Shown: piece after piece, positions 17,490 to 25,949 of the stretch
Layout: every line of letters begins with the position of its first letter
Numbering within the stretch: the first letter of the stretch is position 1
DNA from: Hyphomicrobium sp. LHD-15
Lineage (GTDB): Bacteria > Pseudomonadota > Alphaproteobacteria > Rhizobiales > Hyphomicrobiaceae
Direction of reading: 5' to 3'
DNA length: 64,000 nt
Assembly (NCBI RefSeq): GCF_031157355.1
Contig: NZ_JAVIFT010000001.1
Span: 1,240,001 to 1,304,000, forward strand
Made by a program: the position numbers and the translations under genes
Notes under the pieces: generated by a model
The model's input: the letters and a program-made list of their open reading frames with translations, nothing else
Told to the model about the DNA's origin: nothing
The model's database searches: none

Positions 17490-18929
17490 ATGACGTCCTC
17501 CGGTTCCACCTTCAAGGCGCCCGCGCCAGACCTGATCGCCCGTTTCGCGGCGATCGTCGGCGCCGACAATGCGATCGTGGAGGCTCACGAGCAAGCTCCG
17601 TATCTCGTCGAATGGCGCGACTTGTATATGGGGCGTACGCCGCTGATCTTGAAGCCGGCAACGACCGAAGAAGTCTCACGCATTCTTGCGTTGGCTAACG
17701 CGGAAGGCATCGCGGTCGTTGCACAGGGGGGCAATACCGGTCTCGTCGGCGGACAGATCCCGGACGAGAGCGGTACGGAAATTCTGCTTTCGCTCAAACG
17801 GCTGAACCGGGTCCGCGCGATTGACCCGGCCGGAACCACGATCACGGTGGAAGCGGGCGTTACGCTGCACGCGGTCCAAGAGGCGACGCGTACAGCCGGT
17901 CGGCTGTTCCCGCTCAGTCTCGCATCCGAAGGCAGCGCCACCATCGGCGGCAATCTGGCGACGAACGCAGGCGGCGTGGCCGTGCTCTCCTACGGCACGG
18001 CGCGGGCGTTGACGCTCGGCCTCGAAGTGGTGCTGGCGGACGGCACAGTGTGGGATGGGCTTCGCGCACTCAAAAAAGACAACACCGGCTACGATCTGCG
18101 CGACCTGTTCGTTGGATCGGAAGGCACGCTCGGCATCATCACGGCGGCGACGTTGAAGCTTTTTCCCGAACCCGGCGAGCGCGCGACGGCGTTCGTTGCG
18201 CTGCCGAACCTCGAAGCGCTACTGCCCTTCTTTCAGAGCGCCGAAGCGCAGGCTGGTGCCGCGCTGACTGCGTTCGAGTTCATGAGCGGACCGTTGCTCG
18301 AATTCGTGCTGCGGCACATTCCCGGAACGCGGCGCCCGCTCGAAGCGCAGGCACCTTGGTACGTGCTTGTGGAGATCTCGGGCGCGAGCGCGGGCCGCGC
18401 CACTCAGATCCTCGATGGCTTCCTCGCCGATGCGCTGGCGTCCGGCCTCGTCAGCGATGCGGTCGTGGCGTCCTCGCTGCAGCAGGCGGCCGATCTGTGG
18501 CGGCTACGCGAAAGCGCATCCGAGGCCCAGAAGGGCGAGGGCGGCTCGATCAAGCACGATATCTCGGTGCCGGTTGCGCGCATCCCCGAGTTTCTGGTGG
18601 CGGCGGCGAACGTGGTGGAACGTGTGTGCGCGGGTGCCCACCCGGTGCCGTTCGGGCATTTCGGCGATGGCAACGTGCACTACAACATCTCGCAGCCCGA
18701 AGGCTTCGACAAAGCCGCGTTCCTGGCCAAATGGGACGAGATGGCGCGCGCGGTGCACGATGTCGTGGTTTCGCTCGGTGGATCGATCTCGGCCGAACAC
18801 GGAATCGGGCGGCTCAAGGTCGACGAACTCGCACGCGTGAAGAGCCCGGTCGAGATCGAGCTGATGCGGCGCATCAAGAGCGCGCTCGACCCCAAGGGCA
18901 TTTTGAATCCTGGGCGGGTGGTGAGGTAG
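17490..18929 (+). CDS. FAD-binding D-2-hydroxyacid dehydrogenase (GlcD/D2HGDH family)
   Basis: A VAO/PCMH-fold flavoprotein of 479 residues. The N-terminal FAD_binding_4 domain has VVAQGGNTGLVGGQIP and the SEGSATIGGNLATNAGGV segment. The C-terminal FAD-oxidase domain has GGSIKHDISVPVARIPEF, the metal/substrate block PFGHFGDGNVHYNIS and the GGSISAEHGIGRLKVDEL end motif. This pattern matches D-2-hydroxyglutarate and D-lactate dehydrogenases; the exact 2-hydroxyacid is not resolved. Stands as a single gene, convergent with the HlyD gene and separated from it by a strong hairpin. Confidence 0.92.
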   Translation: MTSSGSTFKAPAPDLIARFAAIVGADNAIVEAHEQAPYLVEWRDLYMGRTPLILKPATTEEVSRILALANAEGIAVVAQGGNTGLVGGQIPDESGTEILLSLKRLNRVRAIDPAGTTITVEAGVTLHAVQEATRTAGRLFPLSLASEGSATIGGNLATNAGGVAVLSYGTARALTLGLEVVLADGTVWDGLRALKKDNTGYDLRDLFVGSEGTLGIITAATLKLFPEPGERATAFVALPNLEALLPFFQSAEAQAGAALTAFEFMSGPLLEFVLRHIPGTRRPLEAQAPWYVLVEISGASAGRATQILDGFLADALASGLVSDAVVASSLQQAADLWRLRESASEAQKGEGGSIKHDISVPVARIPEFLVAAANVVERVCAGAHPVPFGHFGDGNVHYNISQPEGFDKAAFLAKWDEMARAVHDVVVSLGGSISAEHGIGRLKVDELARVKSPVEIELMRRIKSALDPKGILNPGRVVR

Positions 18930-18947
18930 CGGACGGCTCCTCACCAC
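18918..18947. terminator. Bidirectional terminator-like hairpin
   Basis: GTGGTGAGG (18918-18926) and CCTCACCAC (18939-18947) form a perfect 9-bp stem spanning the stop codon of the FAD-linked dehydrogenase gene, facing the convergent HlyD gene. Only a weak T-rich tail follows. Confidence 0.55.
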
Positions 18948-18962
18948 GTTCGTTCGGAACTC

Positions 18963-20327
18963 CTAGCGTTCGCGGAAGGCGCGGGCGAACTGGTCGGTCA
19001 GAGGCTTCGAGAAATAAGTGAGCGCGGTACGGTCGCCGGTGGCGATATGAACCTCGGCCGGCATGCCGGGGATCAGCTTGAGATCGCCGAGCTTCTCTTG
19101 TGCATCCGCAGTCAGTGTGAGGCGCACGCTATAATACGGCACGCCCTCGGACGGAGCTCCGTTTGCCGCGCGAGCATGATCCATCATCAGGTCCGCAGAG
19201 ACACGGCTGACGGTCGCCGTCATGTCCGGCGTCGTGCGCTGATTGAAGGCGGAGAAGCGCACATGTGCGATTTGTCCGACCCTCACCTGGTCGATGTCCT
19301 GCGGCGCAACCTTCGCATCGATCACGAGGCGATCGGCATTCGGCACGATGAGCATCACCGGCTCGGAGGGCGAGATCACGCCGCCCACGGTGTGGACCGC
19401 AAGCTGATGGACGGTGCCGCTTTGCGGCGCGCGCAGCTCTATGCGCTTCAACTGATCCTCGGCGGCGACGCGTCGCTCCGAAAGCTCGGCCTGGCGGCCC
19501 TGCTGATCGCGCAGCTCCTTGCCGACTTCGGTCTTGAGGTCCTGGTCGAGTTGCAGGATCTGCAGCTCGATTTCGGCGATCTTGCCTTTGGCCTGTGCTG
19601 TCGTCGCCATCACTTGCGCGATGTCTCCATCAAGCTGGGCCACGCTGCGGCGTGCGGCCGTAATGCGTGGCGTGCTGACGAGGTTCTTGCCTTCTAGCTG
19701 CTCCAACCCTTCAAGCTCGGCGTTGGCGAAGTCATGCTCTTGGCGGCGCGAATTCTGCTGGGCGGTGAGACCTTCGATCTCTTCGCGAAGCTGGGCGATG
19801 CGCTCGCGCAGCTGCGATCTCAGGCCTTCGCGGGCTTCGCGGCGGCTTTTGAACAGCGCGGTTTCGCTCGCCATGATCTCGGCAAGCACCGTCTCGCTTT
19901 GGCGCGCGAGAATGTCCTTCGGATAGGTGATCTCGGCGCGGTCGTCCTGCTCCGCCTTGAGGCGGGCCTGGCGCACGGAAATCTCGTCCAGAAGTTTCAC
20001 TACCATCTGCAGGTTGGCGCGCGTAACGGTTTCGTCGAGGCGGATCAACAGATCGCCCGCTTCCACGTGCTGGCCTTCGGTGACGTTGATCGCGCCGATG
20101 ACGCCACCCGTCGGATGCTGGACCTTCTTGACGCTGCTGTCGACGACGACACTGCCGCTCGCGAGAATGGCGCCCGCGAGATCAGCCGTGGCAGCCCAGA
20201 CGCCGAGTCCGCCGAGCAGGGTGGCGATGACCGCAATCCCGAAAACGATATAGGTGCGCACCTCGTGGAACGGGGACGGCGTCTCGGCCGATTTCGCCGA
20301 CTTCGGTGCATCAAGGTTCTTTTGCAT
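18963..20327 (-). CDS. HlyD-family type I secretion membrane fusion protein
   Basis: Periplasmic adaptor linking an inner-membrane ABC exporter to a TolC-like channel. The 454-residue protein has one transmembrane helix (about residues 25-48) and a lipoyl/barrel-sandwich half (GAILASGSVVVDSSVKKVQH, EGQHVEAGDLLIRLDE). A long coiled coil follows (about 100-270), then the returning barrel half (LRAPQSGTVHQLAVHTVGG) and a conserved C-terminal GMPAEVHIATGDRT segment typical of PrtE/AprE adaptors. The ABC exporter gene lies 11 bp upstream on the same strand. No outer-membrane component is nearby. Confidence 0.94.
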   Translation of the reverse strand: MQKNLDAPKSAKSAETPSPFHEVRTYIVFGIAVIATLLGGLGVWAATADLAGAILASGSVVVDSSVKKVQHPTGGVIGAINVTEGQHVEAGDLLIRLDETVTRANLQMVVKLLDEISVRQARLKAEQDDRAEITYPKDILARQSETVLAEIMASETALFKSRREAREGLRSQLRERIAQLREEIEGLTAQQNSRRQEHDFANAELEGLEQLEGKNLVSTPRITAARRSVAQLDGDIAQVMATTAQAKGKIAEIELQILQLDQDLKTEVGKELRDQQGRQAELSERRVAAEDQLKRIELRAPQSGTVHQLAVHTVGGVISPSEPVMLIVPNADRLVIDAKVAPQDIDQVRVGQIAHVRFSAFNQRTTPDMTATVSRVSADLMMDHARAANGAPSEGVPYYSVRLTLTADAQEKLGDLKLIPGMPAEVHIATGDRTALTYFSKPLTDQFARAFRER

Positions 20328-20338
20328 CGTTTTTCTCC

Positions 20339-22138
20339 TCAGCCGGCTGCTGCTGCAGGTTCGGCTGCGATCTTGAGACCCGGCGGAAGGGCGCGGGCGA
20401 GAGCGGCTGCGATATTGATTCCAACAGGTGCGGGCGCTGCGGCGGGCGGGGAAGACGGCACGGCCTGCAGCACGGATTTCAAAACCTCGTCGCGCGGGCC
20501 GAAGGCCTGGACCTGTCCCTTGGCAAGCGCCAGCACCTTGTCCAGGCCGGCAAGCGCCGACGGACGATGGGCGACGACGATGACGATGCCACCCCGATCC
20601 CGCACGGAGCGAATGGCCGACGTCAGCGCGAGATCGCCCTGGGAATCCAGGTTCGAGTTCGGCTCGTCGAGCACGACCAAGAACGGCTCACCGTAGAGCG
20701 CGCGCGCCAATCCGACACGCTGGCGCTGACCTGCCGAAAGCTTGGTGCCCCCGTCGCCGATGCGGGTCTGATAGCCGTCCGGCAGACCGACGATCATTTC
20801 GTGAATGCCGGCGTACTTCGCGGCCGCGATGATGGCGTCGCTCGGCGCGTTCGGATCGAGGCGCGCAATGTTCTCGGCAATGGTTCCGTCGAAGAGTTCG
20901 ATGTCCTGTGGCAGGTAGCCGATATCGCGGCCGAGCGCTTCGGGCGTCCATTGGTCAAGCGTTGCGCCATCGAGGCGCACGCTGCCGCCGCGCGGCAGTG
21001 GTTGCCAGGCGCCGACGAGGGCGCGGATCAGCGTCGACTTTCCGGCCGCACTGGGGCCGATGATGCCGAGGCCGTCGCCCGCCTCCAGCTTGAACGAAAC
21101 GCTGGCGATCGTCGGCTGCGTCTCACCCGGAGGCGAGACCGAGAGATCCTTCACCTCGAGCACGCGATTGGGACGCGGCAGTGCGATCTCGATCTCCTTG
21201 GTAGGCAGGCTATTCAGCATCGCATCGAGGCGCTGGACGCCCTGGCGCATGCCGACGAAGCCCTTCCAGTTGGCGATGGCGACCTCGATGGGTGCGAGCG
21301 CACGCGAGAGGATGATCGAGCCGGCAATAAGCGATCCCGCCGACAGCTCGCCCTTGATAGCGAGATACGCGCCAAGGCCGAGAATTCCGGATTGCAGCAA
21401 CATACGCAGCACCTTCGACATGGCGCCGATGCCGCTCGCGGCGTCGCTCATTGCGAGCTGATCGCCGAGATAGCGCTCGTTGAGCTTTTCCCAACGTCCG
21501 ACGACGCGGTTGCCGAGGCCCATCGCCTGGATGACCTCCGCGTTGCGGCGGGCGGCTTCACTGAAGGCATAGCGCTCGGAGCTGCTCTTGGTCGCCTGCT
21601 TCGAGGGCTTGCGGGTCTTGAGCTCGGTCAAAAGCGTCAGGGACACGAGCAAAATCGCCGATGCAATGGCGAAGAGGCCGAGCACGGGATGAAGAAAATA
21701 GATCAGGCCGATGTAGACCGGCATCCACGGCATGTCGAAGAATGCCGTCGGCCCGAGGCCGGACAGGAACGACCGAATTTGATCGAGATCGCGGACCGGC
21801 TGGAGCGCGTCGATGCCCTGCCTGGCCCGAATTGGCACAGTCAGGACCGCTTCCATGACACGGGCGCGAAGCTGGCGGTCGATACCGAGACCGATGCGGC
21901 TCAGCGTGCGGATGCGCGCGAAATCGAGTGCACCGAAGGCAGCGTAAAGCACCACGAGGAGGATCGTGATGCCGATCAGCGTTGGCACGCTTCGGGACGG
22001 CAACACCCGATCGTAGACCTGCAGCATGTAAATGGAGCCGGTCAAAACGAGAATGTTAATGACGCCGGAGAAGAGGCCTACACCCAGAAAGGCATAACGC
22101 GACTTTCCGATTGCCGATTTTACGCTGGTATTCGACAC
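20339..22138 (-). CDS. Type I secretion ABC transporter, permease/ATPase (PrtD family)
   Basis: A half-size ABC exporter (599 residues). It has an N-terminal exporter transmembrane domain of about six helices (about residues 10-300) and no peptidase C39 domain. The nucleotide-binding domain follows, with Walker A GPSAAGKSTL, signature LSAGQRQRVGLAR, Walker B LVVLDEPNSNLD and the switch histidine in VAHRPS. PrtD relatives export RTX proteases, lipases or S-layer proteins; no RTX substrate is present in the window. I favour the GTG start at 22138, preceded by GAGGAA at ideal distance; ATG 22183 would add 15 residues. Confidence 0.93.
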   Translation of the reverse strand: MSNTSVKSAIGKSRYAFLGVGLFSGVINILVLTGSIYMLQVYDRVLPSRSVPTLIGITILLVVLYAAFGALDFARIRTLSRIGLGIDRQLRARVMEAVLTVPIRARQGIDALQPVRDLDQIRSFLSGLGPTAFFDMPWMPVYIGLIYFLHPVLGLFAIASAILLVSLTLLTELKTRKPSKQATKSSSERYAFSEAARRNAEVIQAMGLGNRVVGRWEKLNERYLGDQLAMSDAASGIGAMSKVLRMLLQSGILGLGAYLAIKGELSAGSLIAGSIILSRALAPIEVAIANWKGFVGMRQGVQRLDAMLNSLPTKEIEIALPRPNRVLEVKDLSVSPPGETQPTIASVSFKLEAGDGLGIIGPSAAGKSTLIRALVGAWQPLPRGGSVRLDGATLDQWTPEALGRDIGYLPQDIELFDGTIAENIARLDPNAPSDAIIAAAKYAGIHEMIVGLPDGYQTRIGDGGTKLSAGQRQRVGLARALYGEPFLVVLDEPNSNLDSQGDLALTSAIRSVRDRGGIVIVVAHRPSALAGLDKVLALAKGQVQAFGPRDEVLKSVLQAVPSSPPAAAPAPVGINIAAALARALPPGLKIAAEPAAAAG

Positions 22139-22361
22139 GAGACGTTCCTCGAGACCACTGCGGACGTATCGCGCTAGCCCCATTTTGGTGCGCGATACGG
22201 GTGCATTTGCAGGTCTCACGCCACGACATGCCATGGCGCGGAACGCAGGGCTGAGGCACAGGCTTAATATTAAGGATGTGTTAAAAAGCTTCGGCCGCCC
22301 GTCGTCGACAGGCTGGCGCGGGCGTCGGGTCGCGCCCAGCCTCGAACGACGCCAAAGGCGT

Positions 22362-22466
22362 TAGAGCATGATTGCTTTTCTTTGAATCGCAATCACGCTC
22401 AAGGTGTTTGAGGAGACCGATGATTCACGCTTCGGACTGGTAGGGTCCGAAGCGATCGTCATAGTC
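22362..22466 (+). repeat. Two-hairpin intergenic repeat, copy B
   Basis: Module 1 has arms GAGCATGATTGC and GCAATCACGCTC (22364-22400). Module 2 has CGCTTCGGAC pairing GTCCGAAGCG (about 22427-22455), followed by ATCGTCATAGTC. The element runs into the stop codon of the leftward small secreted-protein gene (TAG at 22466-22468 on the minus strand). Copies A, C and D are at 12272, 25848 and 52630. Confidence 0.88.
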
Positions 22467-22804
22467 TAGCGGCAGGGCAGTGCTTCCACCTGGCAGCTAT
22501 AGCCAGAGCCAGACTGGCTGCAGCTCATTTTCTTTCGAACAGCTTTGCTGTAACGAGCCCAGTCGCTGCCGTACTCGAAATCCGTGAAGCTCGCCCACGA
22601 GCCGATCGCGTCTTTTTCGGCAGCCGCCTTGGTGCTGCCGCTGCCACTGCCGTAGTGGTAATGATCGGTGAAGCACATCTTGTTACCGACGCGGGCCTGA
22701 TTGTGCATGGATGCGAAGCCAGTCTGATCGGCTGTAGCGGGTGCGAGTCCTGCTGCGAATATCATCGCTGCCAAAGTCAGACGGAAAGACGCGCCAGTCG
22801 ACAT
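22466..22804 (-). CDS. Small secreted protein of unknown function
   Basis: A 112-residue protein with a typical signal peptide (MSTGASFRLTLAAMIFAAGL, cleavage after PATA) and a mature domain of about 85 residues. The mature domain contains three or four cysteines, an HYHYGSGSGS segment and a basic patch before CSQSGSGYSCQVEALPC. The C-terminal cysteines suggest a disulfide-stabilised fold. No family recognised. ATG 22804 follows AAGGAGG with ideal spacing, making this start firm. The gene stands alone, with repeat copy B at its 3' end. Confidence 0.75.
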   Translation of the reverse strand: MSTGASFRLTLAAMIFAAGLAPATADQTGFASMHNQARVGNKMCFTDHYHYGSGSGSTKAAAEKDAIGSWASFTDFEYGSDWARYSKAVRKKMSCSQSGSGYSCQVEALPCR

Positions 22805-22935
22805 CGAAAGCCTCCTTGTGAGCAATCCCTGCATTTTGACAGATTCAATCTGTGTGCTCGATGGCAGAAAACTGAAAAACCCACAGCCGAAGCAAACACA
22901 ACACAGTGCAACACGACGCGCTACGTCAGTAGTAT

Positions 22936-22960
22936 CGGCTTCGGGGAATCCCCGAAGCCG
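22936..22960. terminator. Perfect inverted repeat downstream of the fixJ-like gene
   Basis: CGGCTTCGGGGA and TCCCCGAAGCCG are exact reverse complements separated by one base, giving a 12-bp palindrome about 50 bp after the stop of the leftward response-regulator gene. No T-run is seen on either side. Likely a termination or stabilising hairpin; an operator is an alternative. Confidence 0.5.
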
Positions 22961-23007
22961 AGCGTGTGACGCCGAAAAATGGGTTTGAACAGCTTATTGC
23001 AGGCAGG

Positions 23008-23607
23008 TCATTCAACCCCGAGAGCCATCCCCATGCGCACGAGATCGGCAATCGATCGGGCGGACATCTTGGTCATCACCCATGTGCGATGAATTTCGAC
23101 CGTGCGCGGGCTGATCCCCAACTGCTGGCCGATTTCCTTGTTCGAAAGGCCGCGGATCAAGAGCTGCATCGTGTCACGCTGGCGCTCCGACAACGATTGA
23201 TGGCGGCTCTTCAGATCCTCGAGCTCAAGGCGTACCTTGAGCGAGCTCTCGGAGGCGACGAGCGCCTGCTCGACGCTCGATATGAGCCGCTCATTGCTGA
23301 ACGGCTTTTCCACGAAATCGAACGCGCCGAGCTTGATGGCTTGCACAGCCAGCTCGACATCGCCGTGGCCCGTCATCAGCAGCAGCGGGCGCGGATCACC
23401 AGCGTTCTGCAGCGTACGCAAAAGATCGAGACCCGAGATGCCGGGCATCCGGACGTCTGAAACAATGCAGCCCTCCGCAAACGGGGCCTCCAGGAACGCA
23501 CTCGCCCCCTCGAAGCAATTCACGGTCATCCCGTGCGACTCGAGCAGCATGGCGACGGCGTCCCGGACCGAGGCCTCGTCGTCAATGATGGTTACGGTTT
23601 TGCTCAT
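23008..23607 (-). CDS. FixJ-type two-component response regulator
   Basis: The receiver domain (about residues 1-120) has the acidic pair in TIIDDEASVRD, phosphoacceptor Asp in IVSDVRMPGISG near residue 52, Thr in LLMTGHGD and Lys in FVEKPFS. The LuxR-type helix-turn-helix (about 135-195) has LSERQRDTMQLLIRGLSNKEI and GISPRTVEIHR. The 199 residues match FixJ-like proteins. It overlaps the 3' end of the histidine kinase gene by 26 bp, so the two are translationally coupled and form a cognate pair. A direct repeat at 25307-25350 is a candidate target site. Confidence 0.94.
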   Translation of the reverse strand: MSKTVTIIDDEASVRDAVAMLLESHGMTVNCFEGASAFLEAPFAEGCIVSDVRMPGISGLDLLRTLQNAGDPRPLLLMTGHGDVELAVQAIKLGAFDFVEKPFSNERLISSVEQALVASESSLKVRLELEDLKSRHQSLSERQRDTMQLLIRGLSNKEIGQQLGISPRTVEIHRTWVMTKMSARSIADLVRMGMALGVE

Positions 23608-25180
23608 CGGCCTCCCTTTCGATCGGCAATCTCATGACGACACGCGCACCGCGCGACGAAGATGAGATGGCGAGGCTTCCCCCGTGCGCCTCGGCAATGG
23701 ATCGAGCAACGGCGAGGCCGAGACCCGAGCCTTCTGGCTTGGTTGTCGTAAAAGGTGCAGGCTCGTTGACATCGTAACCTGTCGGAAAGCCAGGTCCGTT
23801 GTCGCGCACCTCGATCAAAACATCATGATCGGACAACGTGACGGCCGTTAAAATCACACCGCCGCGTCCGAGTCCCAGAATGGCCTCGGCGCCGTTGACG
23901 ATCAAGTTGTGTATCGCTTGCTGCAACTGAACGCCATCCGCCTTGATGATCGGAAAATCCGGCTCGACGTAGATCGCGAAACGGATCCCCTTCTTCGCAA
24001 GATCCTCGCCGAGCAGTTGCTCGAGCTCCTCGAGCTTGGCCCTAAGATCCACACTGCGTTTGGTGATCGTGCCTTGGCGCAGAAGCTCACGAATTCCCTT
24101 CAACACCTCGTTGGCACGTTCGGTTTCCGACTTCACCTTCTCGACTGCACGCGAGGCGAGGTCGATATTTCCTTCCTCCATCGCCTTCTTGGCGATCCCA
24201 GCATAGGTGTTGAGCGCGGTCAGCGGCTGATTGATCTCGTGGGCGATGGTCGCTGCGACCTCTCCGGCGGAGCGGATGCGCAGCGCCCTACTGATGGCAG
24301 CTTGCTGATCGCGCAGACGTGCGGCCGAATCCTCTCGTTCCGCGACGATGGTTCCCACGATGAGCCCGGTGATGGCAAGCGCGATCATCAGGACTTGCAG
24401 CGCGCCCAGCCCCGGATCCGGGCCGAAGCGAATTTCCGCGCCGATGATCAACCCGATCTGAATAAGAAGCAGCGCCACCGCAGATCCAGGCGGGCCATAG
24501 CTCAATGCAATCCAAAGCAGCGGAAGAAACAGCAGATAGAATAATTGGAATGCCGTTGCTTCCTGATATCCGAACACGATCGCGATCGCAGCAATAAGCG
24601 CGAAGAGCTGCAAAAAGGCCAACGGCCCGATTACAGGCCAGGGGCGATAGCTGGTGGACAGAAACACCAGCGGCGCAATCACGAGGATGCCGATCACATC
24701 GCCCACTGCGGCGCGCCAGGCCACGGCGACGACTTCATTCTGGAAAATCGTTCCGGATCCGCGCAGGATGACGACGTAGACCGCTGCCGCCGCCAATGCG
24801 GAGGACGCCGCGACCGCGATCAAAGTCAGTGCGTCGCGGACGAAGCGAAAACGCGGATCGAAACTCCCGATGCGTTGCAGCGCCAGCCCGCCGGCGAGAT
24901 AGGTGCTTCCCACGCCGAACGACAATATCAACTCGAGCCAGAGACCGAGCGCGGCGCCTCTCACCACGAGGTCTGCGAGCGCGGGCGCGAGCAGTACGAA
25001 CGGCGCGTAGAACCAACCGCCGAGGAAAATAATGGCGATGCTGAGCCCCGGGGGCGGGTTCCAGGGCGTGATGCCAAGACCGCGATAGGGCTTCACATAG
25101 CTCACATAATCGAGCGCAACGTAGGCGAGCAGAAAGGCACACCCGATCAGCAACCGGCGATATTGGCGGGCGTCGGTCAT
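23582..25180 (-). CDS. MASE1-domain sensor histidine kinase
   Basis: The N-terminal 280 residues hold eight or so transmembrane helices of the MASE1 integral-membrane sensor type (starting YRRLLIGCAFLLAYVALDY, with WNPPPGLSIA). A HisKA-type dimerisation domain with phospho-acceptor His in TIAHEINQPLTALNTYA follows. The HATPase domain has the N-box (LIVNGAEAI), G1 (EVRDNGPGFP) and G2 (GSGLGLAVARSIAEAHGG). MASE1 ligands are unknown in general. ATG 25180 is chosen over TTG 25195. The next gene encodes its FixJ-type partner. A 207-bp divergent region separates it from a two-gene small-protein operon. Confidence 0.93.
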   Translation of the reverse strand: MTDARQYRRLLIGCAFLLAYVALDYVSYVKPYRGLGITPWNPPPGLSIAIIFLGGWFYAPFVLLAPALADLVVRGAALGLWLELILSFGVGSTYLAGGLALQRIGSFDPRFRFVRDALTLIAVAASSALAAAAVYVVILRGSGTIFQNEVVAVAWRAAVGDVIGILVIAPLVFLSTSYRPWPVIGPLAFLQLFALIAAIAIVFGYQEATAFQLFYLLFLPLLWIALSYGPPGSAVALLLIQIGLIIGAEIRFGPDPGLGALQVLMIALAITGLIVGTIVAEREDSAARLRDQQAAISRALRIRSAGEVAATIAHEINQPLTALNTYAGIAKKAMEEGNIDLASRAVEKVKSETERANEVLKGIRELLRQGTITKRSVDLRAKLEELEQLLGEDLAKKGIRFAIYVEPDFPIIKADGVQLQQAIHNLIVNGAEAILGLGRGGVILTAVTLSDHDVLIEVRDNGPGFPTGYDVNEPAPFTTTKPEGSGLGLAVARSIAEAHGGSLAISSSSRGARVVMRLPIEREADEQNRNHH

Positions 25181-25306
25181 GGTGATGTTGGCCAATTCCT
25201 GCTTTGCGAGGGCCCCGAGCGCGGGAAAAGCGCACCTTCACCCGGTTCGGCGATAGGGAGCGATACGTAATATCACTTAGGGCGCGCTTCTACGTACTGA
25301 TGCCAA

Positions 25307-25350
25307 TTGTCCGAACGGAACAAACGCCGCAGTTTCACGTTGTCCGAACG
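25307..25350. promoter_or_regulatory. Direct repeat TTGTCCGAACG, putative regulator site
   Basis: The 11-mer TTGTCCGAACG occurs exactly at 25307-25317 and 25340-25350, 33 bp apart (about three helical turns). It lies in the divergent space between the histidine kinase gene and the small-protein operon starting at 25388. The spacing and location fit two half-sites for the neighbouring FixJ-type regulator. Inference only. Confidence 0.5.
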
Positions 25351-25387
25351 ATAATTTTCCTTAACCCTGACTGCGACGGAGGATCCG

Positions 25388-25603
25388 ATGACTGACGCCA
25401 CCACGAAGGCCGTCTCTGAATATCGGCTACCAATCGCTTACTCGCAGGGATTTGCACAGATCCGCGTGTTCGCGCTTGCGGATCCCGACGATGTGGGCCC
25501 TCTCGCAGTGCCCGCTTTGCGTAACAAGGCCGACCCGGATCTGATCTTCGCGGAAAGTGCTGCTAACGCGAACGAGGGCACAGAGCTGTATCGCGCCGAT
25601 TGA
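25388..25603 (+). CDS. Small protein of unknown function next to the FixJ-type system
   Basis: A 71-residue soluble, acidic protein with a strong GGAGG ribosome binding site 5 bp before the ATG. No family recognised. It contains YRLPIAYSQGFAQIRVFALA and an acidic C-terminal half, with no cysteines and no signal peptide. It is divergent from the histidine kinase, downstream of a spaced direct repeat, and followed after 2 bp by a 32-residue membrane peptide gene. The clean ribosome binding site, operon arrangement and terminator argue that it is real. Confidence 0.7.
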   Translation: MTDATTKAVSEYRLPIAYSQGFAQIRVFALADPDDVGPLAVPALRNKADPDLIFAESAANANEGTELYRAD

Positions 25604-25605
25604 TC

Positions 25606-25704
25606 ATGGAGACCAAGGTGAGTATTCCGACCGGACTCAAGTTGTTCGATCTCTTTCTCGTCACTTCGGCCATCGTCATCGTGGCCCTATGGTTCACCAC
25701 TTAA
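25606..25704 (+). CDS. 32-residue single-span membrane peptide
   Basis: ATG 25606 opens a 32-codon frame ending in TAA at 25702-25704. It encodes a short polar start (METKVSIPTGLKLFD) followed by a hydrophobic span (LFLVTSAIVIVALWF) and FTT at the end. It begins 2 bp after the stop of the 71-residue gene, and a Rho-independent terminator follows within 25 bp, which is what a genuine last gene of an operon would show. Its ribosome binding site would lie inside the preceding gene, so expression is probably by translational coupling. Possible role: partner or regulator of the membrane-bound MASE1 kinase; speculative. Confidence 0.6.
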   Translation: METKVSIPTGLKLFDLFLVTSAIVIVALWFTT

Positions 25705-25726
25705 ACGATCACGAATTTAAGAGATG

Positions 25727-25757
25727 AGAGGCCCACAAAGGGCCTCTTTCAGTTTTG
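25727..25757 (+). terminator. Rho-independent terminator
   Basis: AGAGGCCC and GGGCCTCT form a perfect 8-bp stem around ACAAA, followed by TTCAGTTTT. It directly follows the two small genes. Confidence 0.88.
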
Positions 25758-25847
25758 GGGAGGGATGGCGATTTCCGGTGCCGTTCCCTGTGCACCAGAC
25801 AACGACAAGCACGGTGTGCGGGCCGATTTAGCAGGCCCGGGGCTCGC

Positions 25848-25949
25848 TAGAGCATGATTGCTCTTCTTTGAATCGCAATCACGCTCTCGCCTTTTGATGA
25901 GACCGATGATTTACGCTTCGGACTGATAAGGTCCGAAGCGATCATGGTC
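25848..25949 (+). repeat. Two-hairpin intergenic repeat, copy C
   Basis: The same architecture as copy B. Module 1 has GAGCATGATTGC pairing GCAATCACGCTC; module 2 has CGCTTCGGAC and GTCCGAAGCG around TGATAAG; the end is ATCATGGTC. Its last bases contribute to the stop codon of the leftward SGNH hydrolase gene (TGA, 25948-25950). Confidence 0.9.

Noticed and set aside
20306-22177. 623-codon plus-strand frame across the type I secretion ABC gene
   Set aside because: Antisense to a gene with complete ABC motifs; the translated protein has no domain and a shadow-like composition.
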